Shown here piece by piece: positions 1 through 11,183 of a stretch of DNA of 64,000 nt. A model generated the notes under the pieces. That model had not been told where the DNA came from. It saw only the letters and a program-made list of their open reading frames with translations, and did no database searches. The translations under genes and the position numbers were made by a program. How positions within the stretch are numbered: position 1 is the first letter of the stretch; the number at the start of each line of letters is the position of its first letter. The stretch is from contig OY811972.1 of the NCBI GenBank assembly GCA_963681505.1, positions 13,352,898-13,416,897 of the forward strand, written 5' to 3'. This stretch comes from Eunapius fragilis (lineage: Eukaryota > Porifera > Demospongiae > Spongillida > Spongillidae).

Positions 1-1620
1 TATAGGCTGTTGTATCTGCGAAAGAATATGTGTTGCCAACAAAATTCGTCATTTAAAGAAGGATATGCTACGCAAATAGACGCGCTGGACGTTTTTGAGC
101 TGCGATTGCATGCCGATCGGTCACGAGTCACAAGCACGTGATTCTTTTCGACCATGCTCGCTGACCTTTGACATGCATAGAACATTCAGTCGATCATCCA
201 GCCCATCATGCTTTTTCACAGAGCGACCTTCACATGCAGGCAGAGATGCTTCTGAAGCGTCTTCTCTGCAACATCAAATTAAACCGACCATGCAAGACAG
301 GCGTCCTTTCCTTCATCTGAAGCTTAATTGCATATGAACCCTGAAACGCTCATTCTGGCTATATTAGAGGTCAAGGTCGCCGTATTATTAGCGAGCGTGT
401 GCACGTGATCATATTCTATTATCTATTATGTGGTCGATCTCCCGCTCTTTTTGTGGGCGTGAATAACAAAGCCAGACTGAAATGTTACAATAAAAATAAA
501 AATAAAAATTGGACAGTTCAAACGTTTTGCACTAGCCGGCCACACGGCCGGTTGAAATTGTGACTCGCGAGCTCCTGTCTGTACGGAATTTCCTCCTATA
601 ATCCAGGTCGAAAGTATATAGATCGACGGCATGTAAGCGTGCCACGGTGCCGTGCAAATACGAATATGACCAACATCCATGCACATTGATCTTATCATAA
701 CATGCCAGTACCCCACGTATAATTAATGGAGGCGAGAAGGAGCATATTATTTGTACTCACCTTGCAATCGCTGGCCTTCACAGACGTCTGTATCCATCCT
801 ACGCTGTAGATATAATCCAGCCAACTGATTTAATCGACAAATCGATGTGTTCCTTGGCTCACACTGACCGATGATATACGTCAGAGGAAGTACTGACACG
901 TATTCCGTGTGCTGCTTGGTTATATTGAATATTTTTAATAATTGCGTTAAATCCTTGCGCGGCTGCACATGAGATCTCGTTTATTGTAACTTCCACGTAA
1001 TATTAATATTGATTCCAAATACCCTATTTGTACAGGAACAGGCTGGCTTGCACAGCCTATAGAAGTATTATTGAGAACCGAGTGTCAGGGCGAATGCAAG
1101 AACAGGGGTCTGACTGCGACATGAAAAAAATGATGAGAGGAGGGGCGCGCGAGCAATTTTTTTAAACAGAAAGCGGCTTAACCACATAAGGTTGCCGTAT
1201 GCATTACCGCATTGTTCATAGGAAGGCCCTTCCGCAATCCGCCACTGTGTGCATGCATTTAAAAAAAGAACAAGTCTGTCTGTAGCCATGTATGATACTG
1301 TCATAGTCTCGTTCCCAACCTTATGTGCTAACGGTGATGCAATCCCCATCGCGTATGTTGGGACTGGGAATTGGACTGCAATCGTTGCTTGAACGACACT
1401 AATAATATAACACTGTTTTTAACTCATAAGGGCATGCAAAATAACTAATAGGTAAGGGTGTTGACATGCAAAACGAAGTGTGCTACTCTTTTCTTCCTAA
1501 TCATCATAACATGACTTTATTACGTCATGTCATGATATATTACATCAATTAGTAACAAACCGATTATATTTATTAATCATCGTCGTGGCAATTGCTCCAT
1601 TGGACCAATCCAAGTGGACC
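1..1620. other. intergenic, no gene recognised
   Basis: No open frame here resembles a known family, and the short frames lack codon structure. The DNA is AT-rich. An AT-rich stretch just before 1621 probably holds the promoter of the receptor gene that follows, but no clear TATA box could be assigned. Confidence 0.5.
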
Positions 1621-2547
1621 ATGGCCAACCTTTCCTGCGACTCCTCCGCTCCAAAGTACATCATAATTGTCGCTGCAACCAACGGACTGTCCATCCTCAT
1701 TTGTTTACTGGCGGCCATTTTCTTGTGTTACCTGGGCCTGTGCACTAGGGTCGTATACCGATTGTCCCTCTACCAGGTTCTCTCGTCGTTGGCCTTTGCG
1801 CTCGTTTGTGTGACGCAAGTCGTCTCCCTCCACAGTTTCGACGACCGAGTTTGCACCGCCATAGGATGGTTCGTAATGTACACGCAGTGGATGAAGCTGC
1901 TCTTTACGATGTGGCTGACCGTCCACCTCTTCTGTTTCGGGGTACTCCACAAAAACCTGAAGAGGCTCGAGTTTCTGTATGTCGTGACTTCGCTCTTCGT
2001 ACCTGCAATGGTCGCCGCTGTACCCCTGGTGACGAATACCTACCACGTTACGCCCCTGGCCATATGTTGGATAAACGAGGCACCGAATGCGAGTACCGCC
2101 TACGTTAGCAACGTCGAAACTTTCGCACTCTGGTACGGCCCAGCGATGATAGTCCTGGTAGCGTCGTCCGCTGCAATGGTTTCCTTGGTGATAACGATGG
2201 CCCGCACCGTGTGTCGGAGGTCAAGCTACGAGCCAATCACCGTCAGCGACCAATACTGGAATGCCTTTAAGCAGCTCGTTCCCCTGTCTGCCTTCCCCGT
2301 ACTGTTCTGCGTCTTCATCATGCCTCCGCTTATACTCCACGTCTACGTAGCCCTGAAGCCCACCTCGTGCCCACTTGGTTTATTCCTGGCCTCTTCTGTG
2401 TGCTTTTCTCTTTGGAGTATGACATCAGGCATCACTCTTATTGTACACATCTCCGTGACAAAAGGTCGGAAATACAAGAGAGCTGTGGCTGTCACTCCTG
2501 TGACATCACTGACATGCAACAAGAATGCCTCGCATGGCACTCAATGA
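1621..2547 (+). CDS. seven-transmembrane receptor, cAMP-receptor/GPR157-like
   Basis: Single-exon G-protein-coupled receptor of 308 residues in the plasma membrane; the ligand is unknown. The open frame extends upstream to a GTG, but the first ATG at 1621 (MANLSCDSS) gives the expected short N-terminus with one NLS glycosylation site. Hydrophobic segments lie at about 13-40, 45-72, 78-108, 116-143, 164-192, 217-245 and 252-278. A cysteine at the start of helix 3 (VCTAIGW) and the ICWI motif in loop 2 form the usual disulphide pair. ICWI is typical of the cAMP-receptor, GCR1 and GPR157 group rather than rhodopsin-type receptors, and no DRY or NPxxY motif is seen. The C-tail is short and basic, then Ser/Thr-rich. 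A second receptor of this broad type lies at 9640, suggesting a local family. The 7TM call is firm; the subfamily is inferred from one motif and overall shape. Confidence 0.85.
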   Translation: MANLSCDSSAPKYIIIVAATNGLSILICLLAAIFLCYLGLCTRVVYRLSLYQVLSSLAFALVCVTQVVSLHSFDDRVCTAIGWFVMYTQWMKLLFTMWLTVHLFCFGVLHKNLKRLEFLYVVTSLFVPAMVAAVPLVTNTYHVTPLAICWINEAPNASTAYVSNVETFALWYGPAMIVLVASSAAMVSLVITMARTVCRRSSYEPITVSDQYWNAFKQLVPLSAFPVLFCVFIMPPLILHVYVALKPTSCPLGLFLASSVCFSLWSMTSGITLIVHISVTKGRKYKRAVAVTPVTSLTCNKNASHGTQ

Positions 2548-2839
2548 CGTGATGTTACGCACCCGCTGCATGCATGCGTTTACTCTAGTAATTATGAGTG
2601 AAGCTATCTCCGTAAGCGTCATGCATAATTCACAATTTTTTAACGATTCTAATTACCAATAATTGCCTGATGTATAAGGTATACCTCACATTCGTAAGGT
2701 ATACCTTACGATATTCCAACACTTTGAATGACATGTAATAAGTGCTGTAAAAAAAACTTTTATGGCGTCAAATGGTGTGCCAGGGTCTAGGCTCAATCCG
2801 CCGCGCAAAGCTGTAGCACCTGCATGCTACTGGCATTCC
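2548..2839. other. short intergenic gap
   Basis: Three-prime flank of the receptor gene. It contains a small palindrome around a repeated GTATACCT near 2680-2715. No gene is seen. Confidence 0.4.
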
Positions 2840-3610
2840 TACGATACACGCTGTGGTAACAAATCGAAGGCGAACTGATGCTCGCGTACGGTACTGCGTG
2901 GCAAACGACTCAAATCAAAGGTGCCGTACTACAAAACGAAAGTTCACAGTTCAGTGGACTATTGGGGATAAATTGTTGACATCAGAGCATGGAGCCGCAT
3001 TTTTCAAAGTCCAGCAGCCTGTTAGTTTTGGTTATTCCGCCTCCGCCTCATCCCAATGTCGCTACTCAGGATGCCCGGCCAGCTCTAAGCGAGCAGGACG
3101 AGAATTTTGGTATAGAAAGGGACGTAGAAGAGCTACAGAATTAGGATGAATCAATGCTAAGTGGAGAACAGCACATTATGCAGACCTCGCCAGATGTCAT
3201 CCCTTTGGAGCCACATGATATATGGGCAGAAGTGAGAGAGGTGGTATTGGAGTGGTATTAACTACTGCCTTAGTCAATCGCAGGTAACATTAAAAATCTC
3301 TGGAACACACAAGAAAGTAGGCTAGTTCCACCATTCCGTCTGAAAGAGCGATTTGGGATGGGACGTGATCGCTTTCAGGACTGGAAAGCCCACCTCCAAC
3401 TGGCTATGCCAAGAAATAAATATATAGAGAGGATGCTCAAAAGGATCCACGGTATCTTGTCTAGGCAGTGGTAGATGCATTTAATGAGTGCAGGGAAACT
3501 AATTTAGTCCCTGGAAGTGAATATTTAATCGATGAAGGTATGGGGAAGTGGATCCCTTTATTTGATAATACTCCCGAAGGCATACCAAAAGGTAGAGTTT
3601 AGGTACACTG
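2840..3610 (+). pseudogene. PiggyBac-like transposase, N-terminal part (broken)
   Basis: Decayed plain DNA-transposon coding sequence. Readable pieces include [14 protein letters not shown] near 2985, FRLKERFGMGRDRFQDWK near 3340 and VDAFNECRETNLVPG near 3470. The last piece continues into DEGMGKW, matching the 'fN..r..l.pG....DE.M' block that precedes the first catalytic Asp in the PiggyBac-derived DDE domain. Frame changes and stops separate the pieces, so it cannot be expressed as one protein. The same N-terminal text lies inverted at 37205-37735. It breaks off at about 3605, where an inserted stretch separates it from the C-terminal part at 4255. Confidence 0.6.
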
Positions 3611-5660
3611 GTAGTAAACTAAGTTTAATGCGGAGAGTTACTTTGTGTCATATAGTGTTGCAAAGCTGATTATAGTGATGTTGCTATGGCTAAGATGTAA
3701 ACATATGTTTCTACAGATGCATTCAATGAACGACCATAACCAGTCCTATACTGTGCATTAGTGCCCAAAAGCATTGCAGGGGGTCCTTTTCCCCCATAAT
3801 ACCCCTTATCCAATCAAATCACCCCAAATTGTTGTTGATATGGTTACAGGTTTTGTATTTAAGTGAGGGCTCCATGGGTGCAGCACTCCAGTCATAGCCT
3901 TGACTGCGGCCAGTTGCTCACCCACCCTCCACTCTTCCCCTCTCTCCATTATGTATTTCAATGTGTACATGTATATGCATTTTGATCAATGGTGGGCGAC
4001 ACCCTCTGTGCTTCTAACCTGGACAGCCACCAAACCATGACCAATGTCTTGGTTTGGGACACAGGCCGACCCAATGGTGACCAGCGTCACCCGTTGGTCC
4101 CTGTAGGCCCAGTGGTACGAGGCACAGCTGCTACATGCCTGGCTGCGGCTGTCGCCTGCCCCCATTATGGGCCAAACACAACTACGATTCTTAGTATGGG
4201 ACAGGGGGTACATTTACTCAACCTGTAAGAGCAATTAGATGGCATTAACTTAAGGAAGCCAGATTGAAGGTGTTGGAGTGGAATACAAGGTCCCCGCATA
4301 CACTGGAATAATGTTGCATATTGAGATTCAGGAGTCAAAGGAGGACATGGCTAACAAAGGTTTCACTGATCATTATGCCAAGCATACCGCACATGTGCTG
4401 AGGCTCTCACAAAGATGCTGCATGGTAAGGGCCATATCAGCATTTACATCTGTTAAAACACCTTGTGCTATGTTGGAACATGGCATGTACTACACTGGCT
4501 TGCTAAAAACAGCACATCAAGGCTTTCCCAAGAGTTACCTCAATACTCTGGTGAAGAACATCGTGGGGCAACCAAGTCTGTTGAAACAACAACTTCAATT
4601 GGAGGGAAGGAATGCAAGATATATGGACATGCCTGGAATGAACCAGGAACAGCAGATGTACCTAAGAAGTGTCTCCTAAGTACTTGGAATCATACACTCC
4701 CAGCTGATGACCACCAGAAGAAGCGCTGGAGACTCAATCCTGACACAGGCTTGAGTGAAAACATTACTCGGGCAGTTCCACGAACTCAGGTGATAAAATC
4801 ATACTTTGAGGCTGTGTGTGCTATTGAAATCCATAACCATCTGAGACAAGGTGGCCTTGCTCTGGAAAGGATAGTAGGAACACATCAATGGTGGTTCAGA
4901 TATCTGTATACCATAATTAGAAGTAGATGCATTTAAAGCATCTGTTATTTCAATAGACATGCAACTTCGCCAAAGCATCCAGACTTTATTGAATTGGGTC
5001 GGCCTGTGTTCCAAACCAAGATGCTGGTCATGGTTTGGTGGCTGTCCAGGGTAGAATCCCGGAGGTTGTCGCCCACCATTGATCAAAATGCATATACATG
5101 TACACATTGAAATACATAATGGAGAGAGGGGAAGAGTGGAGGGTGGGTGAGCAACTGGCCGCAGTCAAGGCCATGACTGCAGTGCTGCACCCATGGAGCC
5201 CTCACTTAAATACAAAACCTGTAACCATATCGACAACAATTTGGGGTGATTTGATTGAATAAGGGGTATTACGGGGGAAAAGGACCTCCTGCAATGCTAT
5301 TGGACACTAATGCACAGTATATGATTGGTTAGGATCGTTCGTTGAATGCATCTGTAAAAACATATGTTTACACCTTGGCCTTAGCGACATCACTATAGCC
5401 AGCTTAGCAACACTATATGACACAGAGCAACTCTCGCATTAAACTTAGCTTACTACCACTGTATACCTAAACTCTACCTTTTGGTATGCCTTTCGGAGTA
5501 TTATCAAATAAAAGGATCCACTTCCCCATACCTTCATCGATTAAATATTCACTTCCAGAGACTTAATTGGTTTCCCTGCCCTCATCTAACACTGCCTTGA
5601 CAAGATACCGTGGATCCTTTTGAGCATCCTCTCTATATATTTATTTCTTGGCACGAACAT
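3405..5660. repeat. large inverted repeat with ~0.9-kb loop
   Basis: The left arm (about 3405-4075) reappears in reverse complement at about 4997-5660. Matching blocks include the segment ending in ATTGATCAATGG-type sequence (around 3985 versus 5085) and the block around CACCCACCCTCC. The arms include the end of the transposase N-terminal part, so that part exists twice in opposite directions. The loop carries the transposase C-terminal part. Arm identity looks high by eye, with scattered differences. Confidence 0.75.
4255..4936 (+). pseudogene. PiggyBac-like transposase, C-terminal part (broken)
   Basis: Continues the DDE domain of the fragment at 2840. Recognisable blocks in order are VEYKVPAYTGIMLHIEI, FTSVKTPCAMLEHGMYYTG followed by LLKTAHQGFPKSYL, and, after a frame change near 4680, YFEAVCAIEIHNHLRQGGLA and ALERIVGTHQWWFR. 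The last two match the 'yf...a.IDvHNH.RQG.LaLE..wGT..W' signature of PiggyBac-derived proteins in metazoans. The usual catalytic Asp before the SVKTA block reads as Ala-Phe-Thr, so the copy is dead by residue as well as by frame. It sits in the loop of the inverted repeat. Confidence 0.75.
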
Positions 5661-5980
5661 GTTTGGTTTCCTCCTCAGGGGTTCCTTCATACCTGTTTGA
5701 CAACAGCAATGACAGCTTTGTTGAAGAGAAAGACTCCACTGTCCATCATCTTGTTCCTATACCAGAATATCTGCATCAGGTACGGCAAAAAGTGAGAATC
5801 ATAAGACGCTTGGCTCCTCACTTAGCTGTCGCTTGTGCCCAAAGCTTGCTCACCTGCTTATTACTGCTGCTCAACCTGCAGCAATGCCATTGGTTGCAAA
5901 CCATTTGCAGTGTGTGGTCCTAAGTCTTGGCGGAACTGTGGAAATGTGCATGCTGTCATGCATGTATGTTCCTATTTCAG

Positions 5981-6103
5981 ATACCAATGAGTGCAAATTG
6001 AATAGCAGTGGATGCAGTCAGAATTGCACCAACACCATAGGAAGCTATAACTGCTCATGTTACAATGGTTATCAACTTAATGCAGATGTCAAACACTGTA
6101 ATG
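5981..6103 (+). CDS. calcium-binding EGF-like exon
   Basis: A 123-bp symmetrical phase 1-1 exon with a good acceptor (TTCCTATTTCAG) and donor (GTAAGTATT). It encodes one cbEGF module beginning D-TNEC with cysteines spaced as in the family (NEC..., GCSQNC, SYNCSC, KHC). The leading D-x-N-E and the aromatic in GSYNC fit calcium binding. Such exons normally belong to extracellular matrix or receptor proteins. No neighbouring EGF exon or other exon of the same gene was recognised within several kb, so this is either one exon of a long-intron gene or an orphan left by rearrangement. Confidence 0.7.
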
Positions 6104-7082
6104 GTAAGTATTTATTTATATTAACACATGCAACGACTGAGCTGCACACTGCAACTCTGCAAGCTCATATATAAATATGGGTCATGGGCGAAGCCCAGCT
6201 GCTAAGGCATTTTGGATGGCTAGAAGGCCTATCAGTAGAATCGGATGTAAAAACGTTATACTTGCATGTGCGTGCTTGATAAGAATTTAGAATTCTCCAT
6301 GCTAGGTAACATGGTACAATGATGTCATAAAATAGGTCTGGGACCGAGACATGAGCGAAAAGTGGTCCGGTCAAACCTTGCAACCGGACAGGCGACAACG
6401 GCCCTGAGAGATAAATTAGTTTAGGTGGCGGTGTGAGCATCGGACAGACATAGCTATAAGGCTCTAGCCTCGCATCGGACCGACAGGGATATTTCGGTCC
6501 TATGGTATGGCTTACCACCCTAGTTAGGGTGGTATCCCTATCCCCGTCGGTCTAGCCCGTCCTCGGATATCAGGACATTTCTCCAAATAAGAAGAAGATA
6601 CTGCTAAACGTTCCCCACCCCTTATGCCGCCGCTATCAGACCGCAGAGTCAGATGCAGAGCGGCAGCCAGGGGGAGGGTCGATGGAGGGTCGAACTACCC
6701 CCTCCCCCCTTCCCCTGCCCCCTCGCAATGAAGGTCCACCCGCCAGAACAAACATGGCACAAAGCAACGATTCGTCTTTCTCTAGCGAGTGGGAGACTTT
6801 TTTTATACGGAGGTGGCTCGAGTGGTTGCAAGTGCTAATAACCAGAGGGGCCTTGCAAACAAGGGAGCGATTATGTAGTGGAATAACTGGAAATGTAGCT
6901 CTGGGGACCCTAGCATGATGCATCATGCTAGGGTCCCCAGACTACTGGAAATGACCATCATCACTTGAAAAGTTATTTGGGATCACATTTGGCCAGCAGC
7001 CAGTTAGGAAGCGAAATTGCAAATGTGTGAAGAGTTGAGCACTGAGCCTTTAGGAATCCTCCGATGTATATCAGTTGTTTGA
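6104..7082. other. repeat-rich spacer
   Basis: Contains short inverted segments (for example CCACCCTAGTTAGGGTGG near 6510), a C/G-run block at 6665-6725 with GTCGAACTACCCCC resembling ends of GTACGC-type elements seen at 45.68 kb, and a 40-bp palindrome at 6901. No gene is recognised apart from what follows at 7083. Confidence 0.4.
6901..6940. repeat. perfect 40-bp palindrome
   Basis: Each 20-base arm (CTGGGGACCCTAGCATGATG and its exact complement) abuts the other with no spacer. It would extrude as a perfect hairpin. Confidence 0.9.
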
Positions 7083-7393
7083 ATGGCGGAGTATTTCAAC
7101 CACCCATTCGTGCGTCACAAGTTCATGTCTGACATCACACATCAAGGGCTGGGGAGAGCATTTTGCAGAGACCATGTCTATAAAGATGTCATCGAGACGT
7201 ATCAGGACAATTTGGTGAAAATTCAGAAGGAATTTCCATTTGAGTCCGCGTTAATCAAAGAGAAAGCAGAGGACATAGGGGGAGTTTGTCGTGATTTGTT
7301 CTCCGGCTGCCTTTTGGGAAGATAGCTATGTAAAGAATTTTGATGGGGAGAAATTGTTGGTGCCAGCAATTTTAAAAAATCTTACGCCGTCGT
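7083..7393 (+). pseudogene. HECT-type ubiquitin-ligase domain fragment
   Basis: The N-terminal part of a HECT-like catalytic domain. It reads EDIGGVCRDLFS, the conserved 'G.D.GGv.RdffS' block, preceded by about 60 plausible residues (HPFVRHKF..., LVKIQKEFPFESALI). After that block the family continues as FWEDSYVKNFDGEKLLVPA, which is present here but in another frame, so one frameshift lies near 7305. The rest of the domain, including the catalytic cysteine, is absent. It looks like a stray processed or rearranged piece; no introns are seen. HECT fragments of this kind are common in aquatic-animal genomes. Confidence 0.6.
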
Positions 7394-7770
7394 AAAATAC
7401 ACGGACGACGACATAAGGTTCCATGACGTCCAGAGGCTCTCCCAGAGGTCGTCTTCACATTTTGTTACTGATGGCTTGCCGTACGGTCTCATCCCTGCTT
7501 AATCCCACAATTATTTTGGAAGCGAGTGTGACAACAGGAGCAGCTGCTCGGACCACTGAGCAAAGAAGGCACTGCACTGACGCCAAATGTGACAAACTGG
7601 CTTGCCATTGGTGGTGGAATCATATGGAGCTTGGGGAAAGGAGGCTTTGGACTTTTTGGAGTCTATCTCCAAGATAGCTTCACGTTTGACCACTTGCTGC
7701 TCAAAGGCAAAGTCAGGGGTTCTTACTGAACTCTATGGGCGTCTGAACCTTGACCCTTGTGCGAGCTAGT

Positions 7771-9201
7771 GCCGAAGGCCGGCCGACCTTTCAGGCCGGA
7801 ACCCGGCCTGAAAGGCCACTTATTAAATATGTAATTAGATTATTAAATTTAAATAAACTTGAATAATATTATCACAAGATTATATACAATCACTGTGAAT
7901 TAATCAGTCACACGATATGCCGCATACATCAGTAAGTTGCGCAGATGAACCAGACCGCCGAGACCGGTCCAGACGTAACTAATCTAACTGTTCAGCACCC
8001 ATGCATTGTGCTTAAGCATTATGCACGCCTTCAGTCGCAGAGGAAGAAGATTCCATCTTTGACGCTGTTGAATAAGTTTGGCTCTAGAAAATACCCGCTC
8101 AGATGGTGCAGATGAGGCAGGGATTGCCAAGTACTTTCTTGCAAGCTTTGGAAAACGCGAGTCGTGCAATTTCCACCATGCAAGTCGATCTATACATAGA
8201 TAGTACTATCTATGAATCTATAGGAGAGTAGCATTCATTTGTCGTGTTTCGGGAACTGAAAGCCAAGCATCAAACTCATCCTTAACTTCTCTGCGTAGGT
8301 CGTTCGACAAAGGGCTTGTGGCAGTGGTTGCACCCAGCTTTGTCAGCTAACCCTTCATATCCTCTCTTTTCATGACATTTGTACAATTTGAAATGTGCTC
8401 ACACCACGGAAGGTTGTTTGCTTCGTTGCGGGTACCTGATATCCCTAGAAACTCTCAAATAGAATTAAAAATAGAATAAAAAACTTTAACTTAGAATATC
8501 GTGAAAACCACGTTTCTTTGAGACATCCAGTGCACAGATATTGTATACAGCATCACACTACAAATAGAATCCCAAACACAAATGTTAAGAGCGGAAGCTG
8601 TAGCGGAACAAAGGCAGTGCGATTACGGGGATACATATAGATGGTAAAAATTTGTTGCTTTTATTCTATGCAATAGAATAAAATAGTGGTGGACCGACGC
8701 TAGTATAATTTATGCTTTTAAAGTGTAAGTGGCGGCTTAACTGAAATGAGATTATAGTCAATTTATAGAAATAGCTTTCAGCATTGGATAATAATCACAC
8801 AGTATGTAGAATAACACACTCAGCTATTATCCCTAGAAACCTGCAAATAGAATAAAAAATAGAATAAAATTTTTCTAGGGATAAGCTCATCAGTGTTATA
8901 AACCCAGCGGACTGGGTTTATAGGAGACACAAGCTTATGGGATATATCTGCTACACCAGTCCACCACAATCACCTGAAGCTGTATTCATAGTGCTAGTGA
9001 CGGCCAGCTGGCGGTTAACGAATGAATAAACGTCACGCGCGTCACGTGTACTTGTCTCATACAATTAATTGATTGTTTAATAATTTTAACATGAAATTTA
9101 ATAATTGTATCTTTCGGGTCGACCTTTCAGGCCACGGGCCGGAGCCCTGGCCTGACCTTCAGGTCACAGGCCGGACCCTGGCCTGACGTTCGGCAACCCT
9201 G
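7771..9201. mobile_element. decayed hAT DNA transposon
   Basis: The right end in reverse complement begins CAGGGTTGCCGAACGTCAGG, a typical hAT terminus. The left end carries GCCGAAGGCCGGCC followed by a GGCCGGACC-rich subterminal block mirrored at 9120-9185. GAGCTAGT (7763-7770) and GAGCTAAT (9202-9209) flank it as a candidate 8-bp target duplication with one mismatch, the length expected for hAT. The left end seems to lack the outermost CAGGGTT, so the boundary is not certain. The body contains a C-terminal hAT coding remnant and AT-rich filler. Confidence 0.6.
7984..8169 (-). pseudogene. hAT transposase C-terminal dimerisation domain
   Basis: Reads FPKLARKYLAIPASSAPSER then VFSRAKLIQQRQRWNLLPLR, the hallmark hATC block (LA..yLaiPasSapsERvFS.ag). 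About 60 residues survive. The N-terminal two thirds of a transposase (zinc finger, DDE core) were not recognised upstream on this strand. It lies inside the element at 7771-9201 and is clearly a relic. Confidence 0.85.
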
Positions 9202-9209
9202 GAGCTAAT

Positions 9210-9639
9210 GTCATTGCCATCATTTCTCGTACAAGTAGTATATATCCTTGTGATGTAACGTAGGTATAATTATCATTTTGTATACTTTGTTCGCGCTGCA
9301 ACGTTATAATAAATAATAATAATAACCCCGTACGTGCATTTATTCCTATTCGTGTATTCTCTTGAATTCCAATAATAATACTCATCAATAAAAGTATTCT
9401 TAATTGATTAATTGCTCAAACCTGACGATCCAATGCTCTGTCATCCACAAACGCGGTTTACAATCTATCATACCCTAAATGACGTAGGTGCTAATCACGC
9501 GAGCATCCGTGTCAAAAAAAGGGGGCGTATTTGCATAAGAAACAAAAGTATTCCAGTTGTTGCCTCTGCCTGGACTGCGTACAATACACCAGTCTCAAAC
9601 AGCGTAGCCTGCTCCTAAACACAACTAGTGAGTTTTCGC
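9210..9639. other. 5' flank of second receptor
   Basis: AT-rich upstream sequence with ATAATAATAATAA runs near 9308-9330 and 9370. No gene. The receptor promoter should lie here, but no confident TATA box was placed. Confidence 0.35.
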
Positions 9640-10722
9640 ATGAATTCTTCCTATGGCAATCGCGTCAGCGACAATCTCCTGATCGATCTCAACGCGGGAT
9701 TCGCGGTCATCGGTTGCTGCGCCGCCATTGCAAACGTGGTGCTCATCCTGATCACGAGGACTTACCACCAGTATATCCATCGCCTACAACTCTACCTAGC
9801 CGTGGTCTCTCTCGTATTCGCCGCGGCACTTGGCTTTGAGACCCTTCCGGTTACCATCGACGCCAACGACACTGCGACGGTGCCAAACGGTTCATGGCGT
9901 GACGCCTGCAGCGCGATCGCTTACGTGGCACAACACTTCGGCTTCGCCAAGGCCTACTGCATCGTCTGGATATGCTTCTACGTGTTCATGCTGGCCATGT
10001 TCCAGAAGCAGCTCCGACAGCTCAGGTACGAGCTAACGGGACTGATCGTCGTGTTCGCACTACCGGCGGCTACGGCCTGGATACCGATGCTTCACGGTTC
10101 GTACGGGCTGGTGGGGATATGGTGCTGGATCAAGGTCGGCGCAGACAAGACCACCGTGGTGTTCCAATTTGCACTCTCCCAGGGTTCCGAAATTCTCCTT
10201 CACGCGATAAGCATTGTTCTACTGTGCTTCGTCGTATCCAACCTTTCTCGCGGTTTGTTCCGCTCGCGGGGCCGCCTCTCTTCCCCGCACAAGGCCGCGC
10301 TGATGGAGGTCCTCCCTCTGATCGTCTATCCCGCCATCTACTCCATTGCCAACTTCGTTAGCGCCACGAAGAGCATCTACGACGCTGCAACGCACGGCAA
10401 GAAACCCAACGGCTCGATGATAGATGAGATGGTAGTGGTGTGCTTCCTCCAGACCTTCCTCCTCGCCCTGCCGCTGTCTTTCTTGATGCACCCCAGCGTG
10501 AGGCGCGAACTCGGCCGCCAGTGGAGGGCTATGTGCAGAAGATCCCCCAAGCTGCCTGTCGTTGCGGTGACCTCCACGACGATGGAGAGCGAGAGGCACA
10601 CGCAGTTGTCCGATCATGCGTCCAACGCAATCCAAGCTGAGGGCGAGAAGGAGCAACTTCTGAACTCAAGATCTGTGTTGTACGGAATCAGAGCTTCAAG
10701 CTCGAGTGGAATAAAATATTAA
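9640..10722 (+). CDS. seven-transmembrane receptor with WCWI loop motif
   Basis: Single-exon GPCR of 360 residues. The frame opens upstream with GTG; ATG at 9640 (MNSSYGN, an N-glycosylation site) is the likely start. Hydrophobic segments are at about 17-39, 49-69, 90-118, 131-151, 180-200, 219-240 and 260-281. Cys in ACSAIAY before helix 3 pairs with WCWIKVG in loop 2, the signature of the cAMP-receptor/GPR157-like group. A cytoplasmic tail of about 80 residues follows helix 7, with a basic RRELGRQWR start and many Ser/Thr sites. AATAAA occurs at 10710 and again at 10721. The coding region is GC-richer than its surroundings. The 7TM call is firm; ligand and G protein are unknown. Confidence 0.88.
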   Translation: MNSSYGNRVSDNLLIDLNAGFAVIGCCAAIANVVLILITRTYHQYIHRLQLYLAVVSLVFAAALGFETLPVTIDANDTATVPNGSWRDACSAIAYVAQHFGFAKAYCIVWICFYVFMLAMFQKQLRQLRYELTGLIVVFALPAATAWIPMLHGSYGLVGIWCWIKVGADKTTVVFQFALSQGSEILLHAISIVLLCFVVSNLSRGLFRSRGRLSSPHKAALMEVLPLIVYPAIYSIANFVSATKSIYDAATHGKKPNGSMIDEMVVVCFLQTFLLALPLSFLMHPSVRRELGRQWRAMCRRSPKLPVVAVTSTTMESERHTQLSDHASNAIQAEGEKEQLLNSRSVLYGIRASSSSGIKY

Positions 10723-10726
10723 TAAA

Positions 10727-11183
10727 TAATAATAATAAAAACCACTCCACATATAGTGGCTATGGTTCAACCGTTTTCTATAATTTTAGTTTCGGTATTT
10801 GTAATACACGGCTGAATTTGAAATCATTAATCTGCACGATGTCGTGTTCAATGTAACCGGATTTGAAAATATTTGACATCAGTGCGTGCAGTGGGTAGGT
10901 CGGAGCGATTATAGACTTCAAAGGGGAATAGATATTATTACATATAGTACACACGTCTCTCTAATTCTTATTCGTTCGCAAATTCGCATACAAAGTGAGG
11001 CAATAGGAGAACTCAGGTATGCATGCGTATGCCATAGCTTTTTCATGCAAGCTTGTTTATTATCCTGCATGCCGCTTTGTGTTGAGAGTGAAGGTTAAGT
11101 AGCACGGCTAGTGCAGTAACGATGGCTTAAATCCATCTGGGTTCTATTTAGACCACACCCTAGTAAAATGACATGGGAACATA
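10727..11183. other. intergenic
   Basis: 3' flank of the receptor gene, AT-rich. No gene recognised. Confidence 0.4.

Noticed and set aside
1585-1620. Upstream GTG start of the first receptor (and GTG at 9628 of the second)
   Set aside because: Animal genes start at ATG; the ATGs at 1621 and 9640 give normal short N-termini.
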